Shown in pieces: positions 16,888 through 26,023 of a stretch of DNA of 64,000 nucleotides. The notes below the pieces were generated by a model. The model was given only the letters and a program-made list of their open reading frames with translations, was not told the origin of the DNA and did no database searches. A program made the position numbers and the translations under genes. This DNA is from Lysobacterales bacterium (GTDB lineage Bacteria > Pseudomonadota > Gammaproteobacteria > Xanthomonadales > Ahniellaceae), in the NCBI GenBank assembly GCA_016182785.1, contig JACPFU010000033.1, positions 1 to 64,000 on the forward strand. Direction: 5' to 3'. Numbering within the stretch: position 1 is the stretch's first letter; every line of letters begins with the position of its first letter.

Positions 16888-19800
16888 CTACGCGCGCGTT
16901 CCCGCCTGCACCAGTTGCGCCAGTCGACGCACCGCAACCGAGACCGTCGGGTAGTCCATGTTCACCTGCGCGCGCATGTCGGAGAACATCGCCAGCGTGA
17001 ACTTGAGCGGTGCGTCATCGCGCTTGACCCAGGCATCGACCAGCGTCGCGCCGTCGCTGCCTTTTCCGCCGCGCTCCAGCACCTGTGCCGCCAGTGCGCG
17101 CTGCTGCGCGAACAGTTCGTCCCGGGAAACGCCGCGTGCATGCGCGTGCCAGCGGCCTTCGACCGGCAGCTCGTCGATCTTCTGCATCAGCCACTTCAGG
17201 TGCAGCGCCTCGCCGAGACTGAAGTAGACCTTGGCCACCTGCTTCAGCGGCAACTTGCGTTCCAGCGCGACCTCGACGACGTCGAGCCCGGAAGACAGCG
17301 CCGGCAATCCGGACAGGCGCTCGGCCAGCGCTTCGTCGAAGCCGGCCTTGATCCAGCGCTCGCGGCCCTGCCGCGCGAGCTGGCGATCGGTCTCGGCAAA
17401 GGCGTCGGCAAGGCCGTCGCGCAGTTCCCGGAAACCCGCACCGTAGCGCGCCACCGCGCCGGCGATGTCGAGGCGCTCGCCGGGCAGGTTGAGCAGCCAG
17501 CGCGTGAGGTTGCGGATCAGGCTCCACACCTGCAGCATGGCGTCGATCTGCGCGTCGCCATGGACCTTGCCGTCCAGCGCTTCGATCGCCGCCCAGATGC
17601 TGCGCGCATCAAGCAGTTCACGCGCGATGGCGTAGGCCTTGGCGATCTGCGCCGGGGTTTCGCCGGTGTCCTCCTGCATGCGCATGACGAAGGTCGCGCC
17701 CATGCGGTTGACGGTCGAATTGGTGACGGCGGTGGCGATGATCTCGCGCTTCAACCGATGTCCCTGCATCTCCTTCGCGAACCGGCTCTGCAACGGCTTC
17801 GGGAAGTAGCGCACCAGCTCGGCCGAGAGGAACGGATCCTCCGGCACGTCGGACTCGAGCAGTTCGTTGAACAGCACGATCTTCGAGTAGCTGAGCAGCA
17901 CCGACAGTTCCGGCCGCGTCAGTCCCAGCCCGCGCGCCTTGCGTTCGGTAAATTCGGTATCGGTCGGCAGGAACTCAAGCTGACGATCGAGCAGGCCGCG
18001 CGACTCCAGCGTGCGGATGAAGTGCTGCTTCGAGCCCAGGCGCGACACGCTCATGCGCTCCATCACGCTGATCGCCTGGTTCTGCAGGTAGTTGTCGCGC
18101 AGCACCAGGGTGCCGACCTCGTCGGTCATCTGCGCCAGCAGCTCGTTGCGGTCCGGAACCGTCAGCGCACCCGCGGCAACGATCTCGTTCAGCAGGATCT
18201 TGATGTTGACCTCGTGGTCCGAGGTGTCGACACCGGCGGAGTTGTCGATGAAATCGGTGTTCAGCAGCACCCCGGCGAGCGCCGCCTCGATGCGGCCACG
18301 CTGGGTCATGCCCAGATTGCCGCCCTCGCCGATGATCTTCGCGCGCAGGTCGCCGCCGTTGATGCGGATCGCATTGTTCGCTCGATCGCCGCAATCGCCG
18401 TGGGTCTCGGCCGAGGACTTCACGTAGGTGCCGATGCCGCCGTTCCAGAGCAGGTCGACCGGCGCCTTGAGGATCGCGGTCATCAGCTCGTTCGGGGTCA
18501 TCGATTCGACGCCTTCGGCAATGCCGAGCGCGGCGCGCACTTCGGGGGTCACCGCGATGGTCTTGGCCGAACGCGGATGCACACCGCCACCAGCCGAAAT
18601 CAGCGACTTGTCGTAGTCGTCCCAGCTCGATCGCGGCAGCTTGAACATGCGGCTGCGTTCCTTGAACGAGACCGCGGCATCCGGGTTCGGGTCGAGGAAA
18701 ATATGGCGGTGGTCGAACGCGGCCACCAGACGGATGTGCTCGGACAGCAGCATGCCGTTGCCGAACACGTCGCCGGACATGTCACCGACGCCAACGCAGC
18801 TGAAATCCTGCGTCTGGCAATCACGCCCGAGCGCGCGGAAGTGACGCTTGACCGACTCCCAGCCGCCTTTCGCGGTAATGCCCATGCCCTTGTGGTCGTA
18901 GCCGACCGAGCCACCGGAGGCGAAGGCGTCGCCGAGCCAGAAGTCGTGTTCCAGTGAGATCGAGTTGGCGATGTCCGAGAACGTCGCGGTGCCCTTGTCG
19001 GCCGCGACCACCAGGTACGGATCGTCGCCATCATGGCGCACCACCAGCTGCGGATGTACCAGCTTGCCTTCGACGAAGTTGTCGGTGATGTCGAGCAGGG
19101 CATTGATGAAGATGCGGTAGCAGGCGATGCCTTCGGCCAGCTGCGCGTCGCGGTCGCCGCCGATCGGCGGCTTCTTGACGAAGAAACCGCCCTTGGCGCC
19201 GACCGGCACGATCACGGTGTTCTTCACCATCTGCGCCTTGACCAGACCGAGCACTTCGGTGCGGAAGTCCTCGCGCCGGTCGGACCAGCGCAGACCACCG
19301 CGGGCGACCGGCCCAAAGCGCAGGTGCACGCCCTCGACCCGCGCCGAGTACACGAAGATCTCGCGGTACGGACGTGGCTTCGGCAGGTCCGGCAACTTCG
19401 CCGGATCGAACTTGAAGCACAGATAGTCGCGCGGCCGATCGTGCTTGAGCTGGTAGTAGTTGGTGCGCAGCGTCGCCTGGATGACGGCGATGAAGCTGCG
19501 CAGGATGCGGTCGTCATCGAGGCTGGCAACGCCATCGAGCAGCTGCTTCAGCGCCTTGGCCGCCGCGTCCATCTGCACGCTGCGGTCGCCGCGTTCGGGA
19601 TCGAAGCGCGCCTCGAACAGCTCGGCCAGCTGGCGTGCGATGCGCGGATAGCGGTTCAGCGCTTCCTCCATGTATGCCTGCGAGAACGGCACCCCGGTCT
19701 GCAACAGGTACTTGCAGTAGCCGCGCAACATCGCCACCTGGCGCCAGTCCATCTGTGCGGACAGGATCAGTCGGTTAAAGCCGTCGCTCTCGACCTCGCC

Positions 19801-21726
19801 ACGCCAGGTGCGCTCGAAGGCAGCCTGGAAGGCCTCGCGCACCAGCGCCGGATCGACGCTGACGCCGGCCGCTTGCGACTGCACCTCGAAGTCCTGGATG
19901 AAGATGCGCGCGCCTCCGGCCAGCGCCATCTCGTAGGGATGCTCGGAAAGCACGCGCAGCCCCATGTTCTCCATCATCGGCAGTGCCTCCGAGAGCGCGA
20001 TCGGCGCCCCGAAGCGGAACAGCTTGAGGCGCAGCCGCGCCGGGTCGGCCGGCGCGCGGTACAGGGCCAGGCGCAGGTCCTCGGAGTTCTTCAGCGAGGC
20101 GCAGGTCTCCACGTCCGCGGCGGCAACCTCGGTCGAACTCGCCTCGATGTATCCCCCGGGCAGTGCCTTGCCGTACTTGGACGCCAGCTTCAAGCCACGT
20201 TCCTCGCCATGGCGCGCGACCAGCAGGTCGCGCAGCTCGTCGTACCAGTTGCGCACGATCTGGGCGATGCGCGCCTCCAGCTGTGCGGCGTCGACTTCGA
20301 CGTGGGCACCGGGCTTCGGCCGCACCGTCAGATGCAGGCGCGCCAGCACGTCGTCGCCAACGTGCGCGGTGGAGTCGACCCGTTCGCCGCTCAACGCTTC
20401 GCGCAGCAACGACTCGACGCCCTCGCGCACGGTCTGGGTGAAGCGGTCGCGCGGCAGGAACACCAGGCACGAGTAGAAGCGGCCGTAGACATCGCGACGC
20501 AGGAACAGGCGCGTGCGTGCGCGCTCCTGCAACGCCAGCACCGCCATCGCGGTCTCGAACAGCTCGCCGGTCGCCGCCTGCAGCATCTCGTCGCGCGGCA
20601 ACGTCTCCAGGATGTGGCGCAGGGCCTTGCCGCTGTGCCCGGCCGGCTTGAGCCCGGAGTCGCGCATCACCGTCTCGTACTTGCGCCGCACCAGCGGGAT
20701 GTCCCACGGCCGCGCGGTATAGGCGGAAGAAGTGAACAACCCGAGGAATCGCTCCTCGGATACCGGCACGCCCTGTTCGTCGAAGCTGAGGATGCCGATG
20801 TAGTCCATGTAGCCGGGCCGATGCACGTTCGAGCGCGCATTGGTCTTGGTCAGGATCACGACCTTGCCGCCCTCGCTCGCCGGGACGTCGCGCGAGGAAA
20901 GCGACTTCAGCGGCCGCGCCTTGGCCTCGGCGTCACGCAGGATGCCAAGCCCCGAGCCCTCGACGGTGAGCAGCATGCCCTCGCCACCCTCGCGCACCGT
21001 GCGGTACTCGCGATAGCCGAGGAAGGTGAAATGATCGTCCGCGGCCCAACGCAGGAACTCCTGCAGTTCGGCGCGCGCATCGGCATCGACCGGCAGGCGC
21101 CGCGTGGACAGCTCGGCGGCAATGGTGTGCATGCGCGTGCGCATCGCGGCCCAATCGCGCACGCAGGCGCGCACATCGTGCAATGCCCGCAGCACGGCCT
21201 CGGACACGCGCTGCATTTCTTCCGGATCGGCGCGGCGGTCGATCTCGAAATGCATGAACGACTCGACCCGCCCGCGTGCTCCCGCGGCCGACTCCTCGTG
21301 CATGCCGAGCACGTGGCCGCCGGCATCGCGATCCACCTGCAGCACCGGATGCATCACCGCATGCACCAGGTTGTCGCAGGAGGCGATCGCCATCGTCACC
21401 GAATCGACCAGGAACGGCATGTCGTCGGTCAGCACCTGCACCACGGTGTGCGTCGATTCCCAGCCATGTTCGTCGCGGCTCGGGTTGTAGATGCGCACCG
21501 CGACCTGTTCGCCGCTGCGCACCTGGATGAAATCGAGCGCATCGCGCACCAGGCCGACCCAGTCGGCCGCGTCGCGGGCAACCATGTCCTCGTCCGGAAC
21601 GCGCCGCAGCAGCAGCTGCACGAACGTCTGCGCCACGCCCAGCCGGGCAGCGCTGAACTCCGCTTTCAATCCGGCGACGATCGAGTCGACCAGTGCGTTC
21701 TTCTGGGGCATGACGTCCACAACCAT
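16888..21726 (-). CDS. gdhB: NAD-dependent glutamate dehydrogenase, large (GDH180) type
   Basis: A 1612-aa protein of the very large NAD-GDH class. It converts glutamate to 2-oxoglutarate and ammonia with NAD. The N-terminal regulatory region with ACT-like segments contains N-P-S-R-D-E-H-G-W and D-D-M-P-F-L-V-D-S-V-T. The catalytic core in the second half contains G-G-L-R-W-S-D-R-R-E-D-F-R-T-E-V and P-V-G-A-K-G-G-F-F-V-K-K, then the NAD domain with G-V-G-D-M-S-G-D-V-F-G-N-G-M. Length equals the family norm and no interruption is seen. ATG 21726 and ATG 21711 are both possible starts. It is divergent from the DUF1631 gene and convergent with pbpC. Confidence 0.95.
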   Translation of the reverse strand: MVVDVMPQKNALVDSIVAGLKAEFSAARLGVAQTFVQLLLRRVPDEDMVARDAADWVGLVRDALDFIQVRSGEQVAVRIYNPSRDEHGWESTHTVVQVLTDDMPFLVDSVTMAIASCDNLVHAVMHPVLQVDRDAGGHVLGMHEESAAGARGRVESFMHFEIDRRADPEEMQRVSEAVLRALHDVRACVRDWAAMRTRMHTIAAELSTRRLPVDADARAELQEFLRWAADDHFTFLGYREYRTVREGGEGMLLTVEGSGLGILRDAEAKARPLKSLSSRDVPASEGGKVVILTKTNARSNVHRPGYMDYIGILSFDEQGVPVSEERFLGLFTSSAYTARPWDIPLVRRKYETVMRDSGLKPAGHSGKALRHILETLPRDEMLQAATGELFETAMAVLALQERARTRLFLRRDVYGRFYSCLVFLPRDRFTQTVREGVESLLREALSGERVDSTAHVGDDVLARLHLTVRPKPGAHVEVDAAQLEARIAQIVRNWYDELRDLLVARHGEERGLKLASKYGKALPGGYIEASSTEVAAADVETCASLKNSEDLRLALYRAPADPARLRLKLFRFGAPIALSEALPMMENMGLRVLSEHPYEMALAGGARIFIQDFEVQSQAAGVSVDPALVREAFQAAFERTWRGEVESDGFNRLILSAQMDWRQVAMLRGYCKYLLQTGVPFSQAYMEEALNRYPRIARQLAELFEARFDPERGDRSVQMDAAAKALKQLLDGVASLDDDRILRSFIAVIQATLRTNYYQLKHDRPRDYLCFKFDPAKLPDLPKPRPYREIFVYSARVEGVHLRFGPVARGGLRWSDRREDFRTEVLGLVKAQMVKNTVIVPVGAKGGFFVKKPPIGGDRDAQLAEGIACYRIFINALLDITDNFVEGKLVHPQLVVRHDGDDPYLVVAADKGTATFSDIANSISLEHDFWLGDAFASGGSVGYDHKGMGITAKGGWESVKRHFRALGRDCQTQDFSCVGVGDMSGDVFGNGMLLSEHIRLVAAFDHRHIFLDPNPDAAVSFKERSRMFKLPRSSWDDYDKSLISAGGGVHPRSAKTIAVTPEVRAALGIAEGVESMTPNELMTAILKAPVDLLWNGGIGTYVKSSAETHGDCGDRANNAIRINGGDLRAKIIGEGGNLGMTQRGRIEAALAGVLLNTDFIDNSAGVDTSDHEVNIKILLNEIVAAGALTVPDRNELLAQMTDEVGTLVLRDNYLQNQAISVMERMSVSRLGSKQHFIRTLESRGLLDRQLEFLPTDTEFTERKARGLGLTRPELSVLLSYSKIVLFNELLESDVPEDPFLSAELVRYFPKPLQSRFAKEMQGHRLKREIIATAVTNSTVNRMGATFVMRMQEDTGETPAQIAKAYAIARELLDARSIWAAIEALDGKVHGDAQIDAMLQVWSLIRNLTRWLLNLPGERLDIAGAVARYGAGFRELRDGLADAFAETDRQLARQGRERWIKAGFDEALAERLSGLPALSSGLDVVEVALERKLPLKQVAKVYFSLGEALHLKWLMQKIDELPVEGRWHAHARGVSRDELFAQQRALAAQVLERGGKGSDGATLVDAWVKRDDAPLKFTLAMFSDMRAQVNMDYPTVSVAVRRLAQLVQAGTRA

Positions 21727-21801
21727 GAGGCCTGCAAGGGGCGCGAAGAATAGCGTCTGGGGTGAAACATGGGCCAGAGAAACAAGCGTTTGAAAGCAGG
21801 T

Positions 21802-21820
21802 CCTGACGATTTCCGTCAGG
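21802..21820. promoter_or_regulatory. Stem-loop in the gdhB / DUF1631 divergent intergenic region
   Basis: CCTGACG-ATTTC-CGTCAGG is a perfect 7-bp-arm inverted repeat in the 240-base gap between two divergent genes. It may be an operator or part of the gdhB leader. No clear promoter hexamers could be assigned. Confidence 0.3.
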
Positions 21821-21966
21821 CGATGCGATGGTCTGTCGCAAAGCGCTGAAACCGTTGCATTTTGTGACCATGACGCAGCACGTCAGAGTTTGCCGAATTT
21901 GTGAATGGACGCACACTTCTCCGGCACCAGCGGACTACAGTCGCGCCCAGACACCGGGGCTTTGTC

Positions 21967-24168
21967 ATGAGCAATTCCAACATCGTGGACCTCAACGCGC
22001 GCCGCCCGCAGGCAGAAGGGTCGGAAGCCGCGTTGCGCGTGTTTGGAGGGCTACGCGACCTCGCCGCGACCCAGCTCAAGGCGGCGATCACGCGTGCCTT
22101 CACCGAGATCGACGACGTGCTCTTCGAGATGTCGGAAAAGGCCAGCGACGGCAATCTGAAACAGCAGTATTTCGACGATCTGCGCTCGTTGCGGCGCACC
22201 CGCGATGGCGCCGCCGAGCGCTTCGATGCAGCATTGCGTGGCGCCTTCACGCTGTACGTCCACGGCCGTCCGCTGGTCCGCACATCCGCACCGACCGACC
22301 TCTCGGAGGACCAGCTCAGCCTGGTCGACGAGGGCGAACTCGAGCTTTCGCTGGCGCTGTCGCGCATCGCCGCCCGCTGCGACGAAGACGTGGCACGACC
22401 ACGCCTCGAACTGACCAAGCGCCTGCAGCACCTGTTCCGCCGCGCCGAGACCGACAACCTGACGCCGCTCTCGGGCGTGGTGATCGCCGACGCAGTCAAG
22501 ACCGTTGTGACCACGCTGCCGATCGGGGTCGAATCGCGCCTGGTGCTGCTGAAGCGCATCGAGCGCCACCTTTCCGATGGCAACAACGACGCCATCCAGG
22601 ATGGCAACAAGCTGCTGTTCGAGTCGGGCGTGCTGCCCGAGCTCAAGCTCACCTACTCGCGTCGCGCCGGCGAAGCAGCCCGTCCCGCCAGCGAGGCTCC
22701 GGCCGCGCCGGCCCCGGTCGCAAACACCCCGCAGATCGACCTCGGCGCGCTGGCCAGCGAGATCACCCGCCTGCTCACCGCCACCCGGCCTCGCCAGGCC
22801 GCGAGCGACAGCCAGGCGCCCGAACTCGATGCGGCCTCCGCCGACAAGCGCCTCAGCCAGTTGCGCGATCCCGGCACGCTGGACAGCAACCAATTCGCGC
22901 AGGCCGTGCGCAATCTGCTGAGCGCCGGACCGAACGGCCAGCCGGGAGCCACCGCGCTGGCCGAGCCGGTGGAAAACGCGATCGACCTGGTTTCGCTGAT
23001 GTTCGACTTCGTCGCCCGTGACGAGTCGCTGCCCAAGGAAGTGCAGCAGGCACTGACGCCATTGCGCATGCCCCTGCTGCGCAGTGCGCTGCGCGGAGCG
23101 CAATTGTTCGATGGTTCCGAGCATCCGCTGCGCTCGCTGATGGAGAGCGCCGCCGAGATCGGCCGCTCCTGGACCCCGGACAGCGACCGCGACGGACGCG
23201 TGCTCGGGCAGATCAAGAGCGCGGTCGCGAACGCGGTCGCCGAGAGCGAACTGGACCCGGAGGGCATGGAGCGCGTGCAGCAGGACCTGCGCGCGTTCAT
23301 CGCCAACGAGCAGAAGCGCTCGCTGTTGCTGGAGAAGCGTTCCGCGGAAGCGGCCCAGGCCCAGGAGCGCCGCCTCGCAGCGCAACGCACCAGCCAGCAG
23401 ACCATCGCCGAGGTGCTGGAGCGTACGCCGGTGCCACCGGTGGTCGGAACCCTGCTGAACGGGCCGCTGCGCCGCCACCTGGAGCTGATCCACACCCGTC
23501 GCGGCGAGGACTCCAAGGACTGGAAGTCGGCCAAGAAACTGGTGCGCGACATCGTCTGGAGCTTCGATCCCGAGACCATCTCGGTCGAACGCGCGCACTG
23601 GCAGGCGATGCTGCCGAACATCGTCACCGCGCTGCGCGGGGCGCTGGCTTCGGTCGGCATGCACGACAACGACATCGACGGCGTGGTCGTCGAATTCCGC
23701 AATCGCTATCGTGATCTGGTCGCCACCACCCAGCAGGCCCCGGGCGCGGCTCCCGATTCATTCACCCGCATCGATCCCGAAGCGATGCCCGACGCCCCGG
23801 CCGCTCAGGTCGATGCCGAGGCCGAACTGCCTGCGGCGGAGATCATCGAGCACGCCGCGAAGACCGGGGTCACCTACAGCGACGCGTTGGCCATGGTGCG
23901 CAATCTGGCCGTCGGCAGCTGGGTCGAGTTGCTCGATGGCAAAGGCGAGGCCCAGCGCGCCAAGCTGATCTGGAACAGCGCCATCTCGCAACGCTGCCTG
24001 TTCGTCAACCGCAACGGCCAGATGATCGCGGACCGCAGCTTCCAGAACGTTGCCAGCGACTGGATGCTCGGACACATCAAGCCGATCGAGGACGGCGCCC
24101 TGTTCGAACGCGCGCTGGTGGCGGTGAAACGCAAGCTGGTGGCCGCGCAGAGCAGCCGCGCCGCCTGA
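21967..24168 (+). CDS. DUF1631 family protein, full length
   Basis: A 733-aa mostly helical, soluble protein of the DUF1631 family, found in many Gamma- and Betaproteobacteria and without established function. Recognisable blocks are L-F-E-M-S-E-K-A near residue 50, L-S-L-V-D-E-G-E-L-E at about 118, the P-L-R-R-H-L-E-L-I-H-T-R-R-G block near residue 500, and a C-terminal block G-S-W-V-E-L-L-D-G-K with R-A-K-L-I-W-N-S that looks like a small beta-barrel (by eye, PilZ-like). No signal peptide or helix for membrane insertion is seen. A shorter paralogue follows in the same direction. ATG 21967 is taken because the conserved block follows it. Confidence 0.85.
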   Translation: MSNSNIVDLNARRPQAEGSEAALRVFGGLRDLAATQLKAAITRAFTEIDDVLFEMSEKASDGNLKQQYFDDLRSLRRTRDGAAERFDAALRGAFTLYVHGRPLVRTSAPTDLSEDQLSLVDEGELELSLALSRIAARCDEDVARPRLELTKRLQHLFRRAETDNLTPLSGVVIADAVKTVVTTLPIGVESRLVLLKRIERHLSDGNNDAIQDGNKLLFESGVLPELKLTYSRRAGEAARPASEAPAAPAPVANTPQIDLGALASEITRLLTATRPRQAASDSQAPELDAASADKRLSQLRDPGTLDSNQFAQAVRNLLSAGPNGQPGATALAEPVENAIDLVSLMFDFVARDESLPKEVQQALTPLRMPLLRSALRGAQLFDGSEHPLRSLMESAAEIGRSWTPDSDRDGRVLGQIKSAVANAVAESELDPEGMERVQQDLRAFIANEQKRSLLLEKRSAEAAQAQERRLAAQRTSQQTIAEVLERTPVPPVVGTLLNGPLRRHLELIHTRRGEDSKDWKSAKKLVRDIVWSFDPETISVERAHWQAMLPNIVTALRGALASVGMHDNDIDGVVVEFRNRYRDLVATTQQAPGAAPDSFTRIDPEAMPDAPAAQVDAEAELPAAEIIEHAAKTGVTYSDALAMVRNLAVGSWVELLDGKGEAQRAKLIWNSAISQRCLFVNRNGQMIADRSFQNVASDWMLGHIKPIEDGALFERALVAVKRKLVAAQSSRAA

Positions 24169-24250
24169 GTCCCGAACCCCTCCGCCGACCCTGACACAGC
24201 GCCGTGGCGCGGCCGCGGCTGCGGGTTCCCATGCGCGTTCAGTTTCATGA

Positions 24251-24279
24251 TTTGACACCGCTGTGTCAAATAGTATCTT
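24251..24279 (+). promoter_or_regulatory. Promoter with palindromic operator upstream of the second DUF1631 gene
   Basis: TTTGACAC-CGCT-GTGTCAAA (24251-24270) is a perfect 8-bp-arm palindrome. It contains a consensus -35 hexamer TTGACA (24252-24257), which is followed after 16 bases by TATCTT (24274-24279) as -10. The palindrome covers the -35 box and most of the spacer, the position expected of a repressor site. A related half-site TGACACAGCG lies at 24192-24201. The regulator is unknown. Confidence 0.6.
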
Positions 24280-24306
24280 AGCGCCTTCCGAAGGCGGGCC
24301 AGAGCG

Positions 24307-25980
24307 ATGGAAGACGTGGTTGAACTTGGCGCAAGGCGCATCCAGCAAACCCCCTCCAGCGTGCTGCTCGACGTCGAGGCGCGCACCACCGAACTCCTCT
24401 CCAGCGCCTTGCTGGCCACACTCGCGGCCTGCGACGACGTGCTGTTCGGCCACGCCCAGCGCGCCACTCACGGCATGCGTCAGGCGCAGTTCTTCGACGA
24501 CCAGCGACAACTGCGCTGCGACCGCGAAATGGCCACGCAGCGCTTCCGTGCCGCCTGTCGCCAGGCCTTCCGCAACCTCGGCCGCAAGTCGCATGAGGCG
24601 AGCGCGCCCCAGCGTGGCGAGGCAGAACTGCATCTGGTCGCCGACGAGGATCTGGAACTCGACCTGGCACTGTTTCGCATCGGCAAGTGCTGCGATGACG
24701 TCACCCCGCGCGTGCGCCACCAGTTGCAGCGTCGACTGCAGGTGCTGCTCGGGCTGGGCGAGGAACTGACGACACCGCTGTGCGGCGCCGCGATCGCCCG
24801 CATGTGCCGCGCAGCCATCGCCCCGATCGAACTCGGCATGGAATCGCGCCTGATCGTGCTCAAGCAACTGGAGCGGGAGCTGTCCAAGGCCGTGGAAACG
24901 GCGCTTGATCAGGCGAATTCGACCTTGCTGGCGCATGGCGTGCTCCCGCACCTGCGTTCGGTGGCCGCAGTCACGCGCCCGACCCAGCCTGCGCCTGCCC
25001 GCAGCAGCGGCAACGCCGCCGTGGCCACGAGCATGGCGTCGCCGGCCGAACTGCCTTCGCAGGTCACTGCGGCGGACCTGAACCACGTCGTCGCGCAAGT
25101 CGCGCAGTGGCTGGCGCAAAACGCACCGGCCCGGGACACCGTCCTGGCCGAGCCGGTGGTCGAAGCGGAAGTGCCCGCTTGCAGCGCCCCGGCCGAACCC
25201 GACGAACTCGAACTCGCACGCGAGCGTCGCCGCCTCGAAATCGCGGAGCGACGCAACGCCGAGCTGAATCGCGCTCGCGAGTTGCGGGTCGCCGCCGAGC
25301 GCTCCGCCGAAGCGGTGGTCGGGGTCGTGCTCGGCCAGGCGCACGTTCCGGAATGCATCTGCAACGTGATGCGCGGCCCGCTGCGCCGCCACCTCGAGGC
25401 CGTCCACGCTCGCCGCGGCGAAACTTCTACCGAGTGGCGCAGCGCCTGCAAGCTGGTGCGCGACATCGCCTGGGCGCTGGACCCGGAAACGGCGCGCAGC
25501 GAACAGGCGCACTGGCGCGAGATGGTGCCGGACATCGTCGAATCGCTGCGTGCCGCGCTGGTTTCGGTCGGCATCGCCGAGCACGAAATCGACCGCGTGG
25601 TCCGCAGCTTCGGTGAGCGCTACGAGCAACTGCTGTCGGCGGCCGAGCCCGCGCCAATGCCGGAGCTGGCGCCTGATCCGACGGCAGCCGCGTCGCCAGA
25701 GTACCCGCTTGCCCCAGAGCCGCAAGCTGCAGCGCCGAGCTTTGCCGATGCCTTGCGCCGGGTGCGCCAACTGGTTCTTGGCCAGTGGTTCGAGTTGCTC
25801 GACGACCAGGGCCAGACACAGCGTGCAAAGCTGGTGTGGACCAGCGCGATGACCGAGCGTTGCCTGTTCGTCAACGGACAGGGCAAGCTGGTCGCCGATC
25901 GGCCGCACGCGCGCGTGGCCCACGACCTGGTCGCAGGCGCGTTCCGCGAACTCGACGCCGGCGCAGCCGCGCTGGCCTGA
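24307..25980 (+). CDS. DUF1631 family protein, short paralogue
   Basis: A 557-aa paralogue of the preceding gene, about 175 residues shorter. The N-terminal block (D-D-V-L-F-G-H, L-V-A-D-E-D-L-E-L-D-L-A-L), the G-P-L-R-R-H-L-E-A-V-H-A-R-R-G-E block and the C-terminal G-Q-W-F-E-L-L-D-D-Q-G-Q-T-Q-R-A-K-L-V-W block are all kept. The missing part is the central helical region. A coiled-coil-like stretch rich in E and R is seen around residue 300. It has its own promoter with a palindromic operator and ends at a hairpin shared with the convergent acyl-CoA dehydrogenase gene. Function unknown. Confidence 0.83.
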   Translation: MEDVVELGARRIQQTPSSVLLDVEARTTELLSSALLATLAACDDVLFGHAQRATHGMRQAQFFDDQRQLRCDREMATQRFRAACRQAFRNLGRKSHEASAPQRGEAELHLVADEDLELDLALFRIGKCCDDVTPRVRHQLQRRLQVLLGLGEELTTPLCGAAIARMCRAAIAPIELGMESRLIVLKQLERELSKAVETALDQANSTLLAHGVLPHLRSVAAVTRPTQPAPARSSGNAAVATSMASPAELPSQVTAADLNHVVAQVAQWLAQNAPARDTVLAEPVVEAEVPACSAPAEPDELELARERRRLEIAERRNAELNRARELRVAAERSAEAVVGVVLGQAHVPECICNVMRGPLRRHLEAVHARRGETSTEWRSACKLVRDIAWALDPETARSEQAHWREMVPDIVESLRAALVSVGIAEHEIDRVVRSFGERYEQLLSAAEPAPMPELAPDPTAAASPEYPLAPEPQAAAPSFADALRRVRQLVLGQWFELLDDQGQTQRAKLVWTSAMTERCLFVNGQGKLVADRPHARVAHDLVAGAFRELDAGAAALA

Positions 25981-25993
25981 CCGCTCGAAGGAA

Positions 25994-26017
25994 ACCGGCA
26001 GGCACTCGCCTGCCGGT
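25994..26017. terminator. Bidirectional hairpin between convergent genes
   Basis: ACCGGCAGG-CACTCG-CCTGCCGGT forms a 9-bp GC-rich stem in the 43-base gap between the DUF1631 gene and the acyl-CoA dehydrogenase gene. There is no strong T-run on either side, but the position fits a shared terminator. Confidence 0.6.
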
Positions 26018-26023
26018 GTGCAC

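Noticed and set aside
19033-21753. A 906-aa open frame on the plus strand
   Set aside because: Antisense shadow of gdhB, without protein-like motifs. The same holds for the 680-aa frame at 16915-18957.
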